64,000 bases of DNA from CCMP332 sp040218795 (GCA_040218795.1 JAVJQT010000005.1:62001-126000), one strand, 5' to 3'. Positions 10,101-18,106 are shown, counted from the first letter of the stretch. Notes: generated by a model not told the origin, from the letters alone. Program-made: numbers and translations.

Positions 10101-10508
10101 TCCGTCGTTATTTATATCGATCAGACAAACACCCGTAGACCAGCCAAAGCCTCCGGCAGCATTGGAAGAATCCGTAACATCCCTGAATTTGAAATTGCCC
10201 AGATTCTTGTATAAATGGTTTTTACCAAAATTTCCTACAAAGTACAAATCCGTCAATCCGTCATTGTCAAAGTCTCCGCATGCCACCCCGGCCCCGTTGT
10301 GGTAATACTGATACATAAGTACATTCATCATTGGCTTGTCCTGAATGATATTGGCAAAATCCACACCTGTTTGTGTATAATCCAGAAGCTCAAAATTGGT
10401 ATTGCTTTTTTCAGCTATAATTTCTGTGGCCTTTTGAGTTTCGCAGGCAGAAATTAATAAAATGGGAATTGTAATTATTGAAACAAGAGCTTTGAATCCT
10501 CTATTCAT
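7191..10508 (-). CDS. FG-GAP/VCBS-repeat lipoprotein with ASPIC/UnbV domain
   Basis: 1105 residues. The N-terminus is a lipoprotein signal with lipobox I-S-A-C (Cys22). At least ten FG-GAP/VCBS calcium-binding loops of the D-x-D-x-D-G-x-x-D type occur in two blocks (for example DFDNDGLTDLY, DLDGDLDAYV, DINNDGFLDIF, DADNDGDQDLY, DLDQDGDLDLF, DYNEDGKIDLL). Between the blocks, about residues 500-605, is an ASPIC/UnbV (CRTAC1-like) domain ending ALYWPDGKKQILENV. Such proteins are integrin-alpha-like propellers exposed on the outer membrane of Bacteroidota. It is cotranscribed and translationally coupled (TAATG) with the DUF885 peptidase, which suggests joint work on an extracellular polymer or peptide; that is inference. 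Confidence 0.88.
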   Translation of the reverse strand: MNRGFKALVSIITIPILLISACETQKATEIIAEKSNTNFELLDYTQTGVDFANIIQDKPMMNVLMYQYYHNGAGVACGDFDNDGLTDLYFVGNFGKNHLYKNLGNFKFRDVTDSSNAAGGFGWSTGVCLIDINNDGLLDIYLSKSGDFAEEQRKNELLINQGNMTFLEQAAEYGLDDPGYSNQAAFFDFDLDGDLDAYVMNHALNTNSNADISSINSDKDRLYSDHLYENQNGKFVDISKKAGLNWNSIGFGLGLGVGDFNNDMYPDIYICNDYLEHDYLYQNMGDGTFREILKDAIRHTSNFSMGNDIADINNDGFLDIFVADMAAEDNYRSKTNMSGMNPEKFWSAVDRGFHYQYMINTLQLNNGNNTFSEISQLAGLDKTDWSWAPLFGDFDNDGFKDLLVTNGLRKDERNNDFVKKKKELLKDFQFISEEEKMQIIKKILDMMPSQKIPNYIYRNNGDLTFEKKIKDWSFETPSFSNGASYADLDNDGDLDLVINNIDDAAFIYRNNTVSNNYLKIRVEGPGQNRAGMGLKVVCQASNGIQYAEHYTSRGYLSTVDNLMHFGFSDIEVIEKVALYWPDGKKQILENVKTNQLLLVKYDDAKEKGQISEMIKNPIQFQDLSDDYELKHTHKESPHDDYIKQVLLPHEMSKLGPGMTVADVNNDGLEDIYICSAGGYGSVLYLQKDDNTFERQKIAAFEQNSKYEEINSVFFDADNDGDQDLYVVCGSSEFGSQSEMYQDILYLNDGNGQFAQNNQALPNINISGSCVIPYDLDQDGDLDLFVGGRQVPEKYPNPASSFILINENAQFKYLSSEKAMALKEIGMVSDAEFLDYNEDGKIDLLLVGEWMPLTFILQDEKGFNKKVEIPNSRGWWNCIEASDLNADGQMDYVLGNLGLNVKYHGSPEEPFRVYAKDFDENGLFDIVLSSTKGKDKFPVRGRQCSSEQIPEIKNRFPNYDLFAKATIEDIYTKEELETAINYNAVHFESSLLIRKGAEKFGLKKLPNYAQISAVQDIIIDDFNKDGLKDIILAGNLEEMEVETPRCDASYGLLLLQNGDAEFNYAQNYNLNMSGNVRSIQTIIIAGHRHIAVARNNDKLSLIKPQF

Positions 10509-10517
10509 TGAATTGTG

Positions 10518-10539
10518 ATTTACTTTGCTAAAAGTAAAT
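10518..10539. promoter_or_regulatory. Perfect 9-bp hairpin/inverted repeat upstream of the FG-GAP gene
   Basis: ATTTACTTT - gcta - AAAGTAAAT is a perfect inverted repeat with a 4-nt loop. It starts 10 bp upstream of the FG-GAP lipoprotein ATG (minus strand) and lies 46 bp beyond the YHS gene stop. There is no T-run on the minus strand after it, so an intrinsic terminator is unlikely. On the minus strand it contains TACTTTTA, one base off the TAnnTTTG -7 box, so it may be an operator over the promoter. Confidence 0.35.
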
Positions 10540-10584
10540 ATGTAAAATCAGAATGAATTATGTTTAAAGAAAATCCAGAATAGA

Positions 10585-11034
10585 TCAGAAATTGGCATAG
10601 AACGAATCAGCTTTAGCTTTTAATTCATTCTCATTTTCATTCCATTTTTTTAAGGTATTTGTAAAATTGAAATTATAAAAGAGATACAATTCGCCATTTA
10701 CAATTTTAAATGTTTTAGGGTCGATCTTTACTCTTGACCCATCCACTCCCATTGCATAAGCACACCAACCGCCGTATTTGGGAATGTATTTCTCAGGATT
10801 GGAATTAAATAAGTCTCTGTTTTCGATGTTAGCAAACAAAAATATCTGACCTTGAAATGAAGCGCGAAATTTTTTACTGCCTACTAGCGGTTCATCATTA
10901 TTGAAATACGATACAGGATCATAACCTTCGATCACAATTCCATTTTTGCTGTAATACCTGGATTTGCTTTCCTGTGCACAGGAAATATTATTTAGAAAAA
11001 GGAAACAAAGACCAATTAATGCTACTTTTTTCAA
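10585..11034 (-). CDS. YHS domain-containing exported protein
   Basis: 149 residues with a signal peptide (about 1-20, NNISCAQ). The mature protein is the YHS-family pattern seen in many proteobacterial and Bacteroidota exported proteins: VIEGYDPVSYF near the N-terminus, then FRASFQGQIFLFANIENRDLF, PEKYIPKYGGWCAYAMG and a C-terminal helix after LYLFYNF. YHS domains are small metal-associated modules; the Cys in GGWCAYAM is conserved in this group. It overlaps the msrA stop by 4 bp (ATGA at 11031-11034), so it is translated with the methionine sulfoxide reductase. A role in periplasmic metal or redox stress is inferred. Confidence 0.8.
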   Translation of the reverse strand: MKKVALIGLCFLFLNNISCAQESKSRYYSKNGIVIEGYDPVSYFNNDEPLVGSKKFRASFQGQIFLFANIENRDLFNSNPEKYIPKYGGWCAYAMGVDGSRVKIDPKTFKIVNGELYLFYNFNFTNTLKKWNENENELKAKADSFYANF

Positions 11035-11708
11035 TGGCTTTCTTCTTTTAATAATTCGGGAAATTTTTCTTTAAATCTGTTGAGTCTGGGTATAGACACC
11101 GACCTTACATATGCTTGATTAGGATTGTTTTTTTCATAATCCTGATGATAATCCTCAGCTTTCCAAAATTTCTCCAATGCTACAATTTCTGTTGCTATGG
11201 GCTCTTTATATGTCCCACTTTTATCCAGACTGTCTTTATAGGATTTGGCAATGGTTTCCTCCATTTCATTTTGAAATAAAATCATCGAGCGGTATTGTCG
11301 CCCAAAATCCGGTGCTTGTCCGTTGACAGTAATTGGATTATGCGAACCATAATATACTTTTACCAGCGTCTTATAATCAATTATTTCGGGATCGTAATAC
11401 ACTTCCACCGCTTCAGCGTGTCCTGTAGCACCGGCACTTACATTTTGATAGCTTGGGTTCTCTTCATTTCCTCCTGCATATCCTGAGATGGCTTCCTCTA
11501 CCCCATTTACACTTTCGAAAATGGCTTCAACACACCAAAAACAACCACTCGCAAAATAAGCCATCTCGAACTTATTTAAATCAAGCTCCTGAGTTAAATT
11601 TTCTGATATAACTTCTTCTTTTTCTCTGGTTTCTGGACTTGCACAAGAGTTGAAAGAAATCAATATTGCAAGCAGACTTAATAAAAATGGTGTTTTTTTC
11701 AAATTCAT
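11031..11708 (-). CDS. msrA: Peptide-methionine (S)-S-oxide reductase MsrA, lipoprotein form
   Basis: 225 residues. The MsrA core begins near residue 49 with YFASGCFWCVEAIF, containing catalytic Cys56 and the invariant G-C-F-W-C motif, followed by GYAGG, GHAEAVEVYYDP, and AEDYHQDYEKNNP. It reduces methionine-S-sulfoxide in oxidised proteins. The N-terminal 22 residues form a lipoprotein signal (F-N-S-C lipobox), so this is an envelope-located repair enzyme rather than the cytoplasmic form. The gene is first in a two-gene unit with the YHS protein (4-bp overlap). Confidence 0.93.
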   Translation of the reverse strand: MNLKKTPFLLSLLAILISFNSCASPETREKEEVISENLTQELDLNKFEMAYFASGCFWCVEAIFESVNGVEEAISGYAGGNEENPSYQNVSAGATGHAEAVEVYYDPEIIDYKTLVKVYYGSHNPITVNGQAPDFGRQYRSMILFQNEMEETIAKSYKDSLDKSGTYKEPIATEIVALEKFWKAEDYHQDYEKNNPNQAYVRSVSIPRLNRFKEKFPELLKEESH

Positions 11709-11764
11709 ATTTTAAAGCTGAAATAATTTATCCTTTTAATTTGTCGTCAGGATAACTAAATGAA

Positions 11765-14700
11765 TTATGAAATGGTTTGACTCTCTTTGCCTTTTAATAT
11801 TTTAGATTTCGATTTGGGTAATTTTATAATAAAAGTTGTTCCCTCATCCACTTTGCTTTTTATATCAATCGATCCACCGAGTTCTTCTATCTGATGTTTG
11901 GTCATGTATAATCCCAAACCCTGTCCTTCGCTGCCAATGTGTAATCTCGAGCCCAATTTGAATAACTTTTCACTGTATTTTTCGAGATCTATACCCCATC
12001 CTTTGTCAATTACATATATGACAGCCTCTTCCTTGGCATCTTTATATTTTAGTTCTATGGATTTGGATATCCTCGTAACACCATATTTAAAAGCATTGCT
12101 TAAAAGATTATAAAAAATACTATCCAGAAAGGCCGGAATACAATAAAGATAAAGGTCATCAGGAATATTCATTTTAATCTTAATTCCCTTTTCTTTTATC
12201 GTTTTTTCATTCAATTCCAGAATCCTATCAATGGTGTCCTTTAAATTGCAGTCAACCATTTCCTTTCTTTGGAAACTGTTCTCAAAATGCAAGAGTTGAT
12301 TTATGTTTTTTATGGTTGTATCAAGTTTTTCCGCGGTTTTCTGCAATAACTCTACATAGGATCTATTATCCGGTTCTTCAAGTATCAAATTTGTAAGCCC
12401 AATCATATTTGTTACCGAGGAACGAATATTATGAGAAGTCATAAATGAAAATTCTTTAAGCCTTTTGTTCTGATCCGAGGTCGTATTTAAGAGATGTTTT
12501 AATTCAATTTGTTTCTGGGTACGATTTCTGATATTGAGCATCATATCAGAAAAAATACTCAAGAGCGCAATTTCATTTTCATTGAATTTCTTTTTGTTTT
12601 TAACCGAATCAAAGCCAACAAAGCCAATGCATTTATCATTGTTCATCATTGGTACGCCTATCGTACTTTTTATTTCCTGTTCTTTTAGTAAACTTTTGAA
12701 AATTGATTCATCCAATTCATCAACGTCCGCAATATTGACATTTTCTCCTTTCAAAAAGAGTTCGGCCAATTCGGGAATTTCCTCCAATGGAACAAATTGC
12801 ATCAAATCAATTTGCTTTGACACACCTTTATTTACCCATTCAAAGGTATTGACACAATATTTCTCATCTTCAAAGAGATCAAATACAAAAGCGCGATCGG
12901 CATTGGCAAATTTACCCAATGCTTCCAAAGAAAGGTTGATAGCTTCATTTACTCTATCGAGAGGAAGATTTATGTAGTTGGATGAAATATTTCTCAGAAG
13001 GCGTTGCATATTGGCTTGTTTTCTCAATGCAAATTCAGCCTCTTTTTGCATTGAAATATCTCTGATCGCACCGTCAAAGTATATTTGCCCGTCTTCGCCT
13101 TTGAGCATAATTGAACTAATGGAACCCCAAAAAGTAGAACCGTCTTTTCGCTTAAATTCCACCTCTCTATTCACATAGGAACCCTTTTCAACCAATTCAT
13201 CTCCCAAAATTCTTCTGTCTTCCGAGTTTTTATATAGATTGACCGGATCACCCGACAAAAGTTCTTCTGCGCTTTCATATCCAAACATCTTTACAAACTC
13301 CTCATTCACATAAACTAATCCCTTGCGATTAACACTGCGATAAATGGCCTCATTAATGTTTTTATTAATGGATTCCAGTAATTGCTGACTTTCCTGGATT
13401 CTTTTATTGGCCTTTCGTTCCAGGGTCACATCCCTAATTGCTCCATCCCAAAAACTTTCACCATTGTAATCCTTATAAATTCTGCTGCTAATTAGTCCAA
13501 TAAATGTTGTTCCGTCCTTTTTGGCACAGACGACTTCTTCATTTTCAAAATAGCCCTGTTCTTCTAATTTTTTTAAAAGATTTTTTCTGTCTTTTGGATT
13601 TTGATAAATGCTTTCGGGAGACATATTCTTCAACTCCTCCAAATTGTCAAAGCCAAACATTTTCAGGAATGCATTATTCACATATATTACACCTTCAATA
13701 TTACTTCTGTATATGCCTTCATTTATATTCTGATTTAGGGATTCAAGAAGTTTCTGACTTTCATCAAGCTTAATTAGTGTATTCTTTTGATCCGTAATAT
13801 CCAAAATAAGCGCATCCCATATTATCGATCCATCTTTTGATTTTACCGGAAAGCCCCTTCCGTTTAACCATTTTATTCTTTTATCCTTAAAAGTAATTCT
13901 CCACTCATGATTCCAGTTTTGAAGGTTTGCTGCCGAATACAATAAGGACTGTTTTATCCCGGCGACATCATCGGGATGAACCGGATCCCAAAGTTTCGAC
14001 ATATCTTTGAGTGCCTCTTCTTTTTTAAATTCCCATAACTCTTCAGCCCCTTGACTGATAAAAAGTAACTCATCACTTTGATCTGAATTCAATTTATACC
14101 TTAAAACAGCACCCGGTACACTATCAGAGATGTTTTTCAGTCTGGATTCATTGTCTCTTAAAATATTCTGAGCCCTTTCTTTTTCAGTAATATCTGTGAA
14201 TGAAGCTACAGCTCCGGTAATCTTACCATTATCGTCTTTAATTGGTCTGGTATTTATGGAGATCACCTTTCGATGGCCATTTCCAGTGTGCACATTCATG
14301 ATCTGATCATCCAAAGCCCGACCGGTCTTTAATGTAATCATTGCAGGGTGCTCTTCGGGTTTCAATGGGCTTCCATCTATTTTTAATGCTTTCCAATGAG
14401 GATCATAACTGTCTTTCCCTAATAGCTGTTTCATGGACAAGCCCAAAATAGCAGCGGCAGATTCATTGGCCAGAATTATTTTGTCGGTATTATCCTGAAC
14501 CACAAGTCCCTCACTTAGTGAGCTAATTACCGACTTGTACAATTTCTCATTTGAACGAATCAGGTTTTCCGATTTTTTTCTGTCAGAAATATCAATGGAA
14601 ATACTGATTATTCCGGTAAGTTCTTTTTGATCATTGAACAATGGACTACTGGTAAGTAAAATGGGGACTAATTGACCCTGTTTGTTTTTTACTTCAAATT

Positions 14701-15676
14701 CTGAAGTCCAATGATTTCCTTTTTGTAAATGATTAATTACTTTATCTATTTCTTCTTTTGACATATTCGAAGGAAGAAATTCATCCTTATATTTCCCCAG
14801 CACCTCCTCTTTCTTCCAGCCGTATATTTTCTCTGCCTGCTTGTTCCAATGAAGTATTACATTATCGAGGTCAGTTACCAAAACCGCTTGCCCAACAGCA
14901 TCCAGGATTTTCTGTTGAAACCGTATTTGTTTTTGAAATTCGATCTCCGAAGTAACATCCGTAAAATAGCCTACCGAACATTTTTCTCCATTTAACAAAA
15001 TATCAGATGCTGAAATTTTTGAATAGAATAAATCGCCTTTTTTATTTTTGCAGGCTATAAATTCTGCGCTGACTTTATCTTCTATTGGAGCAGAGAAAAA
15101 TATAGATTTTATTTTTTCATATTCTTCTTCAGGATGAAAATCCTTAACGTATAATTGATCTAAATCCTTTTCAGTGTAGTCAAAAAGTTTTGAGGCTGCG
15201 GGATTAATGTAAATCACTTTTAGGTCTGAAATTCGTGCAACGATGATTCCTTCAAAAGTGCTTTCTATAATATCTCTGAATCGCTTTTCTGCTTCAAATA
15301 ATTCAATTTCTTTAGTCCGTCTTTCGGTAATATCATTGACAAATACGGTCAGGCCTTGTACTTTGCCTTTTTCGTCATAGAGGGGCGTATAAATATCCTC
15401 ATAATACTGCCTGCTCAATTTTTCATCGCCATATTCCTCGACCATGGAGAAATCCTCCCCTGCCAGAGCTTTGTCAAAATTGTTTTTTGCTTTTTTTCTA
15501 TCCAGAGGTGATTTGATGAAATCGAGCATCGATTTACCCAATTCTATTTCAATGCCCCAAATATGTTTCATGGTTTCAAAATGATTCTGATTGAAATAGA
15601 GGTATTTGTATTCCTTATCCAGAGAAAAGACAATGAGTTTACTCGGACTTTCAAGAATTTGATTGAGACGATCCAA
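11765..15676 (-). CDS. Soluble sensor histidine kinase with about seven PAS domains and a GAF domain
   Basis: 1303 residues and no membrane segment. PAS domains, each ending in the D-I-T-E/D-R type linker, fall at about 1-120, 130-250, 255-375, 378-500, 505-635, 640-760 and 765-885. A GAF domain spans about 890-1055. The kinase core has a divergent H-box (FMTSHNIRSS, His1082), an N-box NLLSNAFKYG, a G1 box DKGWGI and a G2 box EGQGLGL. There is no receiver domain and no response regulator next to it. The frame has no upstream ATG before a stop; the only start before PAS1 is TTG at 15676, and the first ATG (codon 36) would cut into PAS1, so TTG is chosen. Signal unknown. Confidence 0.88.
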   Translation of the reverse strand: MDRLNQILESPSKLIVFSLDKEYKYLYFNQNHFETMKHIWGIEIELGKSMLDFIKSPLDRKKAKNNFDKALAGEDFSMVEEYGDEKLSRQYYEDIYTPLYDEKGKVQGLTVFVNDITERRTKEIELFEAEKRFRDIIESTFEGIIVARISDLKVIYINPAASKLFDYTEKDLDQLYVKDFHPEEEYEKIKSIFFSAPIEDKVSAEFIACKNKKGDLFYSKISASDILLNGEKCSVGYFTDVTSEIEFQKQIRFQQKILDAVGQAVLVTDLDNVILHWNKQAEKIYGWKKEEVLGKYKDEFLPSNMSKEEIDKVINHLQKGNHWTSEFEVKNKQGQLVPILLTSSPLFNDQKELTGIISISIDISDRKKSENLIRSNEKLYKSVISSLSEGLVVQDNTDKIILANESAAAILGLSMKQLLGKDSYDPHWKALKIDGSPLKPEEHPAMITLKTGRALDDQIMNVHTGNGHRKVISINTRPIKDDNGKITGAVASFTDITEKERAQNILRDNESRLKNISDSVPGAVLRYKLNSDQSDELLFISQGAEELWEFKKEEALKDMSKLWDPVHPDDVAGIKQSLLYSAANLQNWNHEWRITFKDKRIKWLNGRGFPVKSKDGSIIWDALILDITDQKNTLIKLDESQKLLESLNQNINEGIYRSNIEGVIYVNNAFLKMFGFDNLEELKNMSPESIYQNPKDRKNLLKKLEEQGYFENEEVVCAKKDGTTFIGLISSRIYKDYNGESFWDGAIRDVTLERKANKRIQESQQLLESINKNINEAIYRSVNRKGLVYVNEEFVKMFGYESAEELLSGDPVNLYKNSEDRRILGDELVEKGSYVNREVEFKRKDGSTFWGSISSIMLKGEDGQIYFDGAIRDISMQKEAEFALRKQANMQRLLRNISSNYINLPLDRVNEAINLSLEALGKFANADRAFVFDLFEDEKYCVNTFEWVNKGVSKQIDLMQFVPLEEIPELAELFLKGENVNIADVDELDESIFKSLLKEQEIKSTIGVPMMNNDKCIGFVGFDSVKNKKKFNENEIALLSIFSDMMLNIRNRTQKQIELKHLLNTTSDQNKRLKEFSFMTSHNIRSSVTNMIGLTNLILEEPDNRSYVELLQKTAEKLDTTIKNINQLLHFENSFQRKEMVDCNLKDTIDRILELNEKTIKEKGIKIKMNIPDDLYLYCIPAFLDSIFYNLLSNAFKYGVTRISKSIELKYKDAKEEAVIYVIDKGWGIDLEKYSEKLFKLGSRLHIGSEGQGLGLYMTKHQIEELGGSIDIKSKVDEGTTFIIKLPKSKSKILKGKESQTIS

Positions 15677-15880
15677 TATTCTGAAGGGTTTATTTTAACT
15701 CAAATTTATCTAAGCTCGACAATATTTTATATAAAATATAGGTCGCAATATATATCGGGTAATATAAAATGACTTTAAAGCCACATTTCTTTGCTCAAAT
15801 GACGCAAACTAGTCTAGATTGAGCTTTTTAATAACAATGAATAAAAATAGTGGAATTAATACTATGTAAGGTTTATAACA

Positions 15881-15906
15881 AAAAAACCCGGCCATTTGAC
15901 CGGGTT
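15881..15906 (-). terminator. Rho-independent terminator of the sulfur operon
   Basis: On the minus strand AACCCGG - 8-nt loop - CCGGGTT is followed by a run of T (plus-strand A-run 15879-15886). It sits 24 bp after the stop of the DsrE-like gene at 15930 and closes the SQR/TusE/DsrE operon. Confidence 0.8.
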
Positions 15907-15929
15907 ATCTTAAAACAACAATTTGGCTA

Positions 15930-16445
15930 TCAAATAAATAACATATGTGTTCCTTCTCCACTGCCTTGATTATAGAAATCACCAACGGTTAAAACGCCGT
16001 TTACACCGTCAAACAAATCCTCTTCTTTGAGATGAAACATATCCATGGCCAGTTTACAGGCCCACATTTTTACGCCTGAAGCTTCCAGAATTTCTAAAAA
16101 TTCAGGTATTTCCGGAAGATCTAATTTTTCCATTTCTTTTTTCATCATTGTTGTAGCCAATGCTTCCATACCGGGCAATCCTCCTAACATTGTAGGTATA
16201 TGCATACCCGGATTTCCAACAGTTGCTACATGCAAATGATCAAGTTTTTTCTTGTTAATTGCCTCAAGTCCGAAAAAAGTAAAGAATATCTCGGCCTCAA
16301 TTCCTTCCATTCTTGCTCCATTTGCAAGCACAAAAGCTGCATATACATTGTCCAATGTTGCTTTGGACAAAATAATCATCATTTTATTGATTTTACCTGT
16401 TTTCTCTTCAACAGGCATCGTTTCGTTCATTCTATTGGTATTCAT
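15930..16445 (-). CDS. DsrE/DsrF-like sulfur-carrier family protein
   Basis: 171 residues, cytoplasmic. The DsrE-fold pattern is clear: IILSKATLDNVYAAFVLANGA (first strand and helix), EAEIFFTFFGL, a Gly/Met-rich loop, and near the end GVKMWACKLAMDMF, with Cys130 at the position of the sulfur-accepting cysteine of the DsrE2/peroxiredoxin-like subgroup. Family members pass sulfane sulfur between partners. It is the last of three closely spaced genes (12 bp after the TusE-like gene), after which a terminator follows. The physiological sulfur route is inferred from the neighbours; no dsrAB is in the window. Confidence 0.85.
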   Translation of the reverse strand: MNTNRMNETMPVEEKTGKINKMMIILSKATLDNVYAAFVLANGARMEGIEAEIFFTFFGLEAINKKKLDHLHVATVGNPGMHIPTMLGGLPGMEALATTMMKKEMEKLDLPEIPEFLEILEASGVKMWACKLAMDMFHLKEEDLFDGVNGVLTVGDFYNQGSGEGTHMLFI

Positions 16446-16457
16446 AATTGAAATGTT

Positions 16458-16766
16458 TTAAATACAGCTTGCGGGTTTTGGTATCCCTGCAATTTTGGTT
16501 GAAATTTTAAGTGGTCCTTGTGGAAAAAGCTTATAAAATTCCTTGATGTCTACGACACCGCTTTTCCCTACTTTCCTAATGCTTAGCGCCACTTTATCCT
16601 GGTGGGCTTTTTGTAAAAATTTAATGACATCCCAATGTCTATTGGTTAAATCAATTTTTTCCTCATTGGCTATGTTTCTGGCAACATCCTCATTCCATTG
16701 AGAAAAATCCTTTAAATAGCCTTCTTCGTTTACTTCTATGTTGTTTCCTGCGATTATCTTTTCCAT
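16458..16766 (-). CDS. TusE/DsrC-family sulfur relay protein
   Basis: 102 residues, the usual size of the DsrC/TusE/DsvC family. The N-terminal half has the family pattern GYLKDFSQWNEDVARNIA and LTNRHWDVIKFLQ. The C-terminal arm is KIAGIPKPASCI, with the penultimate redox Cys101 (CysA) present. The second DsrC cysteine, 11 residues upstream, is Thr90 here, so the protein is TusE-like (one cysteine) rather than a true DsrC. It would carry a persulfide. It lies 13 bp after the SQR-like gene and 12 bp before the DsrE-like gene, which argues for one sulfur-transfer unit. Confidence 0.9.
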   Translation of the reverse strand: MEKIIAGNNIEVNEEGYLKDFSQWNEDVARNIANEEKIDLTNRHWDVIKFLQKAHQDKVALSIRKVGKSGVVDIKEFYKLFPQGPLKISTKIAGIPKPASCI

Positions 16767-16779
16767 GACTCTGTAATTT

Positions 16780-18018
16780 TTAATTTTCTATTTTTTTGCC
16801 GGCTTCCTGCATATTTGTACTAACAAATGGAATGGCTGTGCCTTTTAAAAGCATATTCCAGTATACCCATTTGAATGCGAGTTTGCCGAGATGATTCATT
16901 CTGGTTTCTTTTAATAATTTCATTGGCCCTATTCCAGGAATAGGAAATGTTCCTTCGACCGGTTGTTGATTATAATTAAAATCAATCAATAGTGCTTTTC
17001 CTTCTCCCGTTTCTACAAAACAGTTGGCATGCCCGTCAAATTTTTCTTGTAAGGTGTCGCCATGAATATAGCGATGGATGTTTTCGGTCAATACCTCAGC
17101 TTCAAAATGCGCTACCGATCCTGCCTTTGAGGTAGGACAATTGGTTGCATCGCCTATCACGAATATATTTTCGCGTATGTTTGATTGAAGTGTTTTTGGG
17201 TTGGTCGGAATAAAATTCAATTCATCGCCCATACCTGATCTTTCAATCAATGGATCACCCATATTTGTTGGAATCGTTACCAAAAGGTCAAATTCAACTT
17301 CACTTTCGCCGTAGTCTACTATCTTTTTATTTTCATTGTCTACATGTTCTATAGCAAAATCCGGTACGATTTTTATCCCTTTTTCTTCGAGCAAGTGTCC
17401 AAGAGCACCTGCAGCTATAGGTTTTGTAAAAGCACCGTCTAATGGTGTTACATAGGTGATATCAACTTTGTCTCGCATACCCTTGTTCTTAAAATAGGAA
17501 TCGGCTAAAAAGGCAAATTCCAATGGTGCAACCGGACATTTAATTGGCATTTCAGTGATATGCACGACCAATTTTCCACCTTCCCAGTTAGTGAGTTTTT
17601 TGTGAAGATTCACCGCTCCTTCATAGGTATAAAAATCATAAACTGATTTATGCCATTCCGCGCCCTTCATTCCATCTATTTCTTCCGGAGCTATTCTGCT
17701 ACCGGTGGCAATAACAAGTATGTCGTAATCAATTGTTTGACCATCCGACATTTGCACATTGTTATTTTCATGATTGATCAAATCAACTTCTCCCTTTACA
17801 ATGCCCACATTTTTGGGAATATATTTATCTATTGGTTTGACAACATCTTTGGGTTCATATATGCCAAATGGGATAAATAAGAATCCCGGTTGGTAGTAAT
17901 GATTTTGCTCCTTATCGATTATTGTAATTTGCCAAAGTTTATTATCAAGTTCTTTATTCAAATGATTGGCCATCATTGTTCCCGCAGTTCCGGCGCCCAG
18001 TATTACCAGCTTTTTCAT
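16780..18018 (-). CDS. Sulfide:quinone oxidoreductase-like FAD protein
   Basis: 412 residues. An FAD-binding Rossmann motif opens the protein (VILGAGTAGTMMANHL), a second nucleotide motif is LVIATGSRIAPEEIDG, and the C-terminal FAD motif is NIFVIGDATNCPTSKAGSVA. Cysteines 161 (PIKCPVAPLEF) and 333 (HANCFVETGEG) match the two catalytic positions of sulfide:quinone oxidoreductases, and Cys294 is additional. The C-terminal helices would sit on the membrane. SQR oxidises sulfide to sulfane sulfur and reduces quinone. Being first in an operon with TusE- and DsrE-like carriers fits delivery of its product sulfur to protein persulfides. The exact substrate is inferred. Confidence 0.85.
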   Translation of the reverse strand: MKKLVILGAGTAGTMMANHLNKELDNKLWQITIIDKEQNHYYQPGFLFIPFGIYEPKDVVKPIDKYIPKNVGIVKGEVDLINHENNNVQMSDGQTIDYDILVIATGSRIAPEEIDGMKGAEWHKSVYDFYTYEGAVNLHKKLTNWEGGKLVVHITEMPIKCPVAPLEFAFLADSYFKNKGMRDKVDITYVTPLDGAFTKPIAAGALGHLLEEKGIKIVPDFAIEHVDNENKKIVDYGESEVEFDLLVTIPTNMGDPLIERSGMGDELNFIPTNPKTLQSNIRENIFVIGDATNCPTSKAGSVAHFEAEVLTENIHRYIHGDTLQEKFDGHANCFVETGEGKALLIDFNYNQQPVEGTFPIPGIGPMKLLKETRMNHLGKLAFKWVYWNMLLKGTAIPFVSTNMQEAGKKIEN

Positions 18019-18079
18019 GATCTTTATTTTAATCGTAAAGCTAGCTTTGATTAAAAATGACTTTTATGATTTGAATTAA

Positions 18080-18106
18080 ATTAATTGCTGATCTTAATCA
18101 ATTAAT
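18080..18106. promoter_or_regulatory. Inverted repeat and FNR-like box upstream of the SQR operon
   Basis: ATTAATTG and CAATTAAT (18080-18087 and 18099-18106) form an 8-bp inverted repeat with an 11-nt spacer. Inside it CTGAT-CTTA-ATCAA (18088-18101) matches the Crp/Fnr consensus TTGAT-N4-ATCAA at 9 of 10 fixed positions. It lies about 70-85 bp upstream of the SQR start and overlaps the end of the cyclase gene. A redox or oxygen regulator is a reasonable guess, but the DNA is AT-rich and chance is possible. Confidence 0.4.

Noticed and set aside
12534..12977. 147-codon open frame on the plus strand inside the sensor-kinase gene
   Set aside because: It is the antisense shadow of the GAF/kinase linker region; its residues mirror Lys/Glu/Asn-rich codons (Ser/Phe/Leu-rich product) and show no family pattern.
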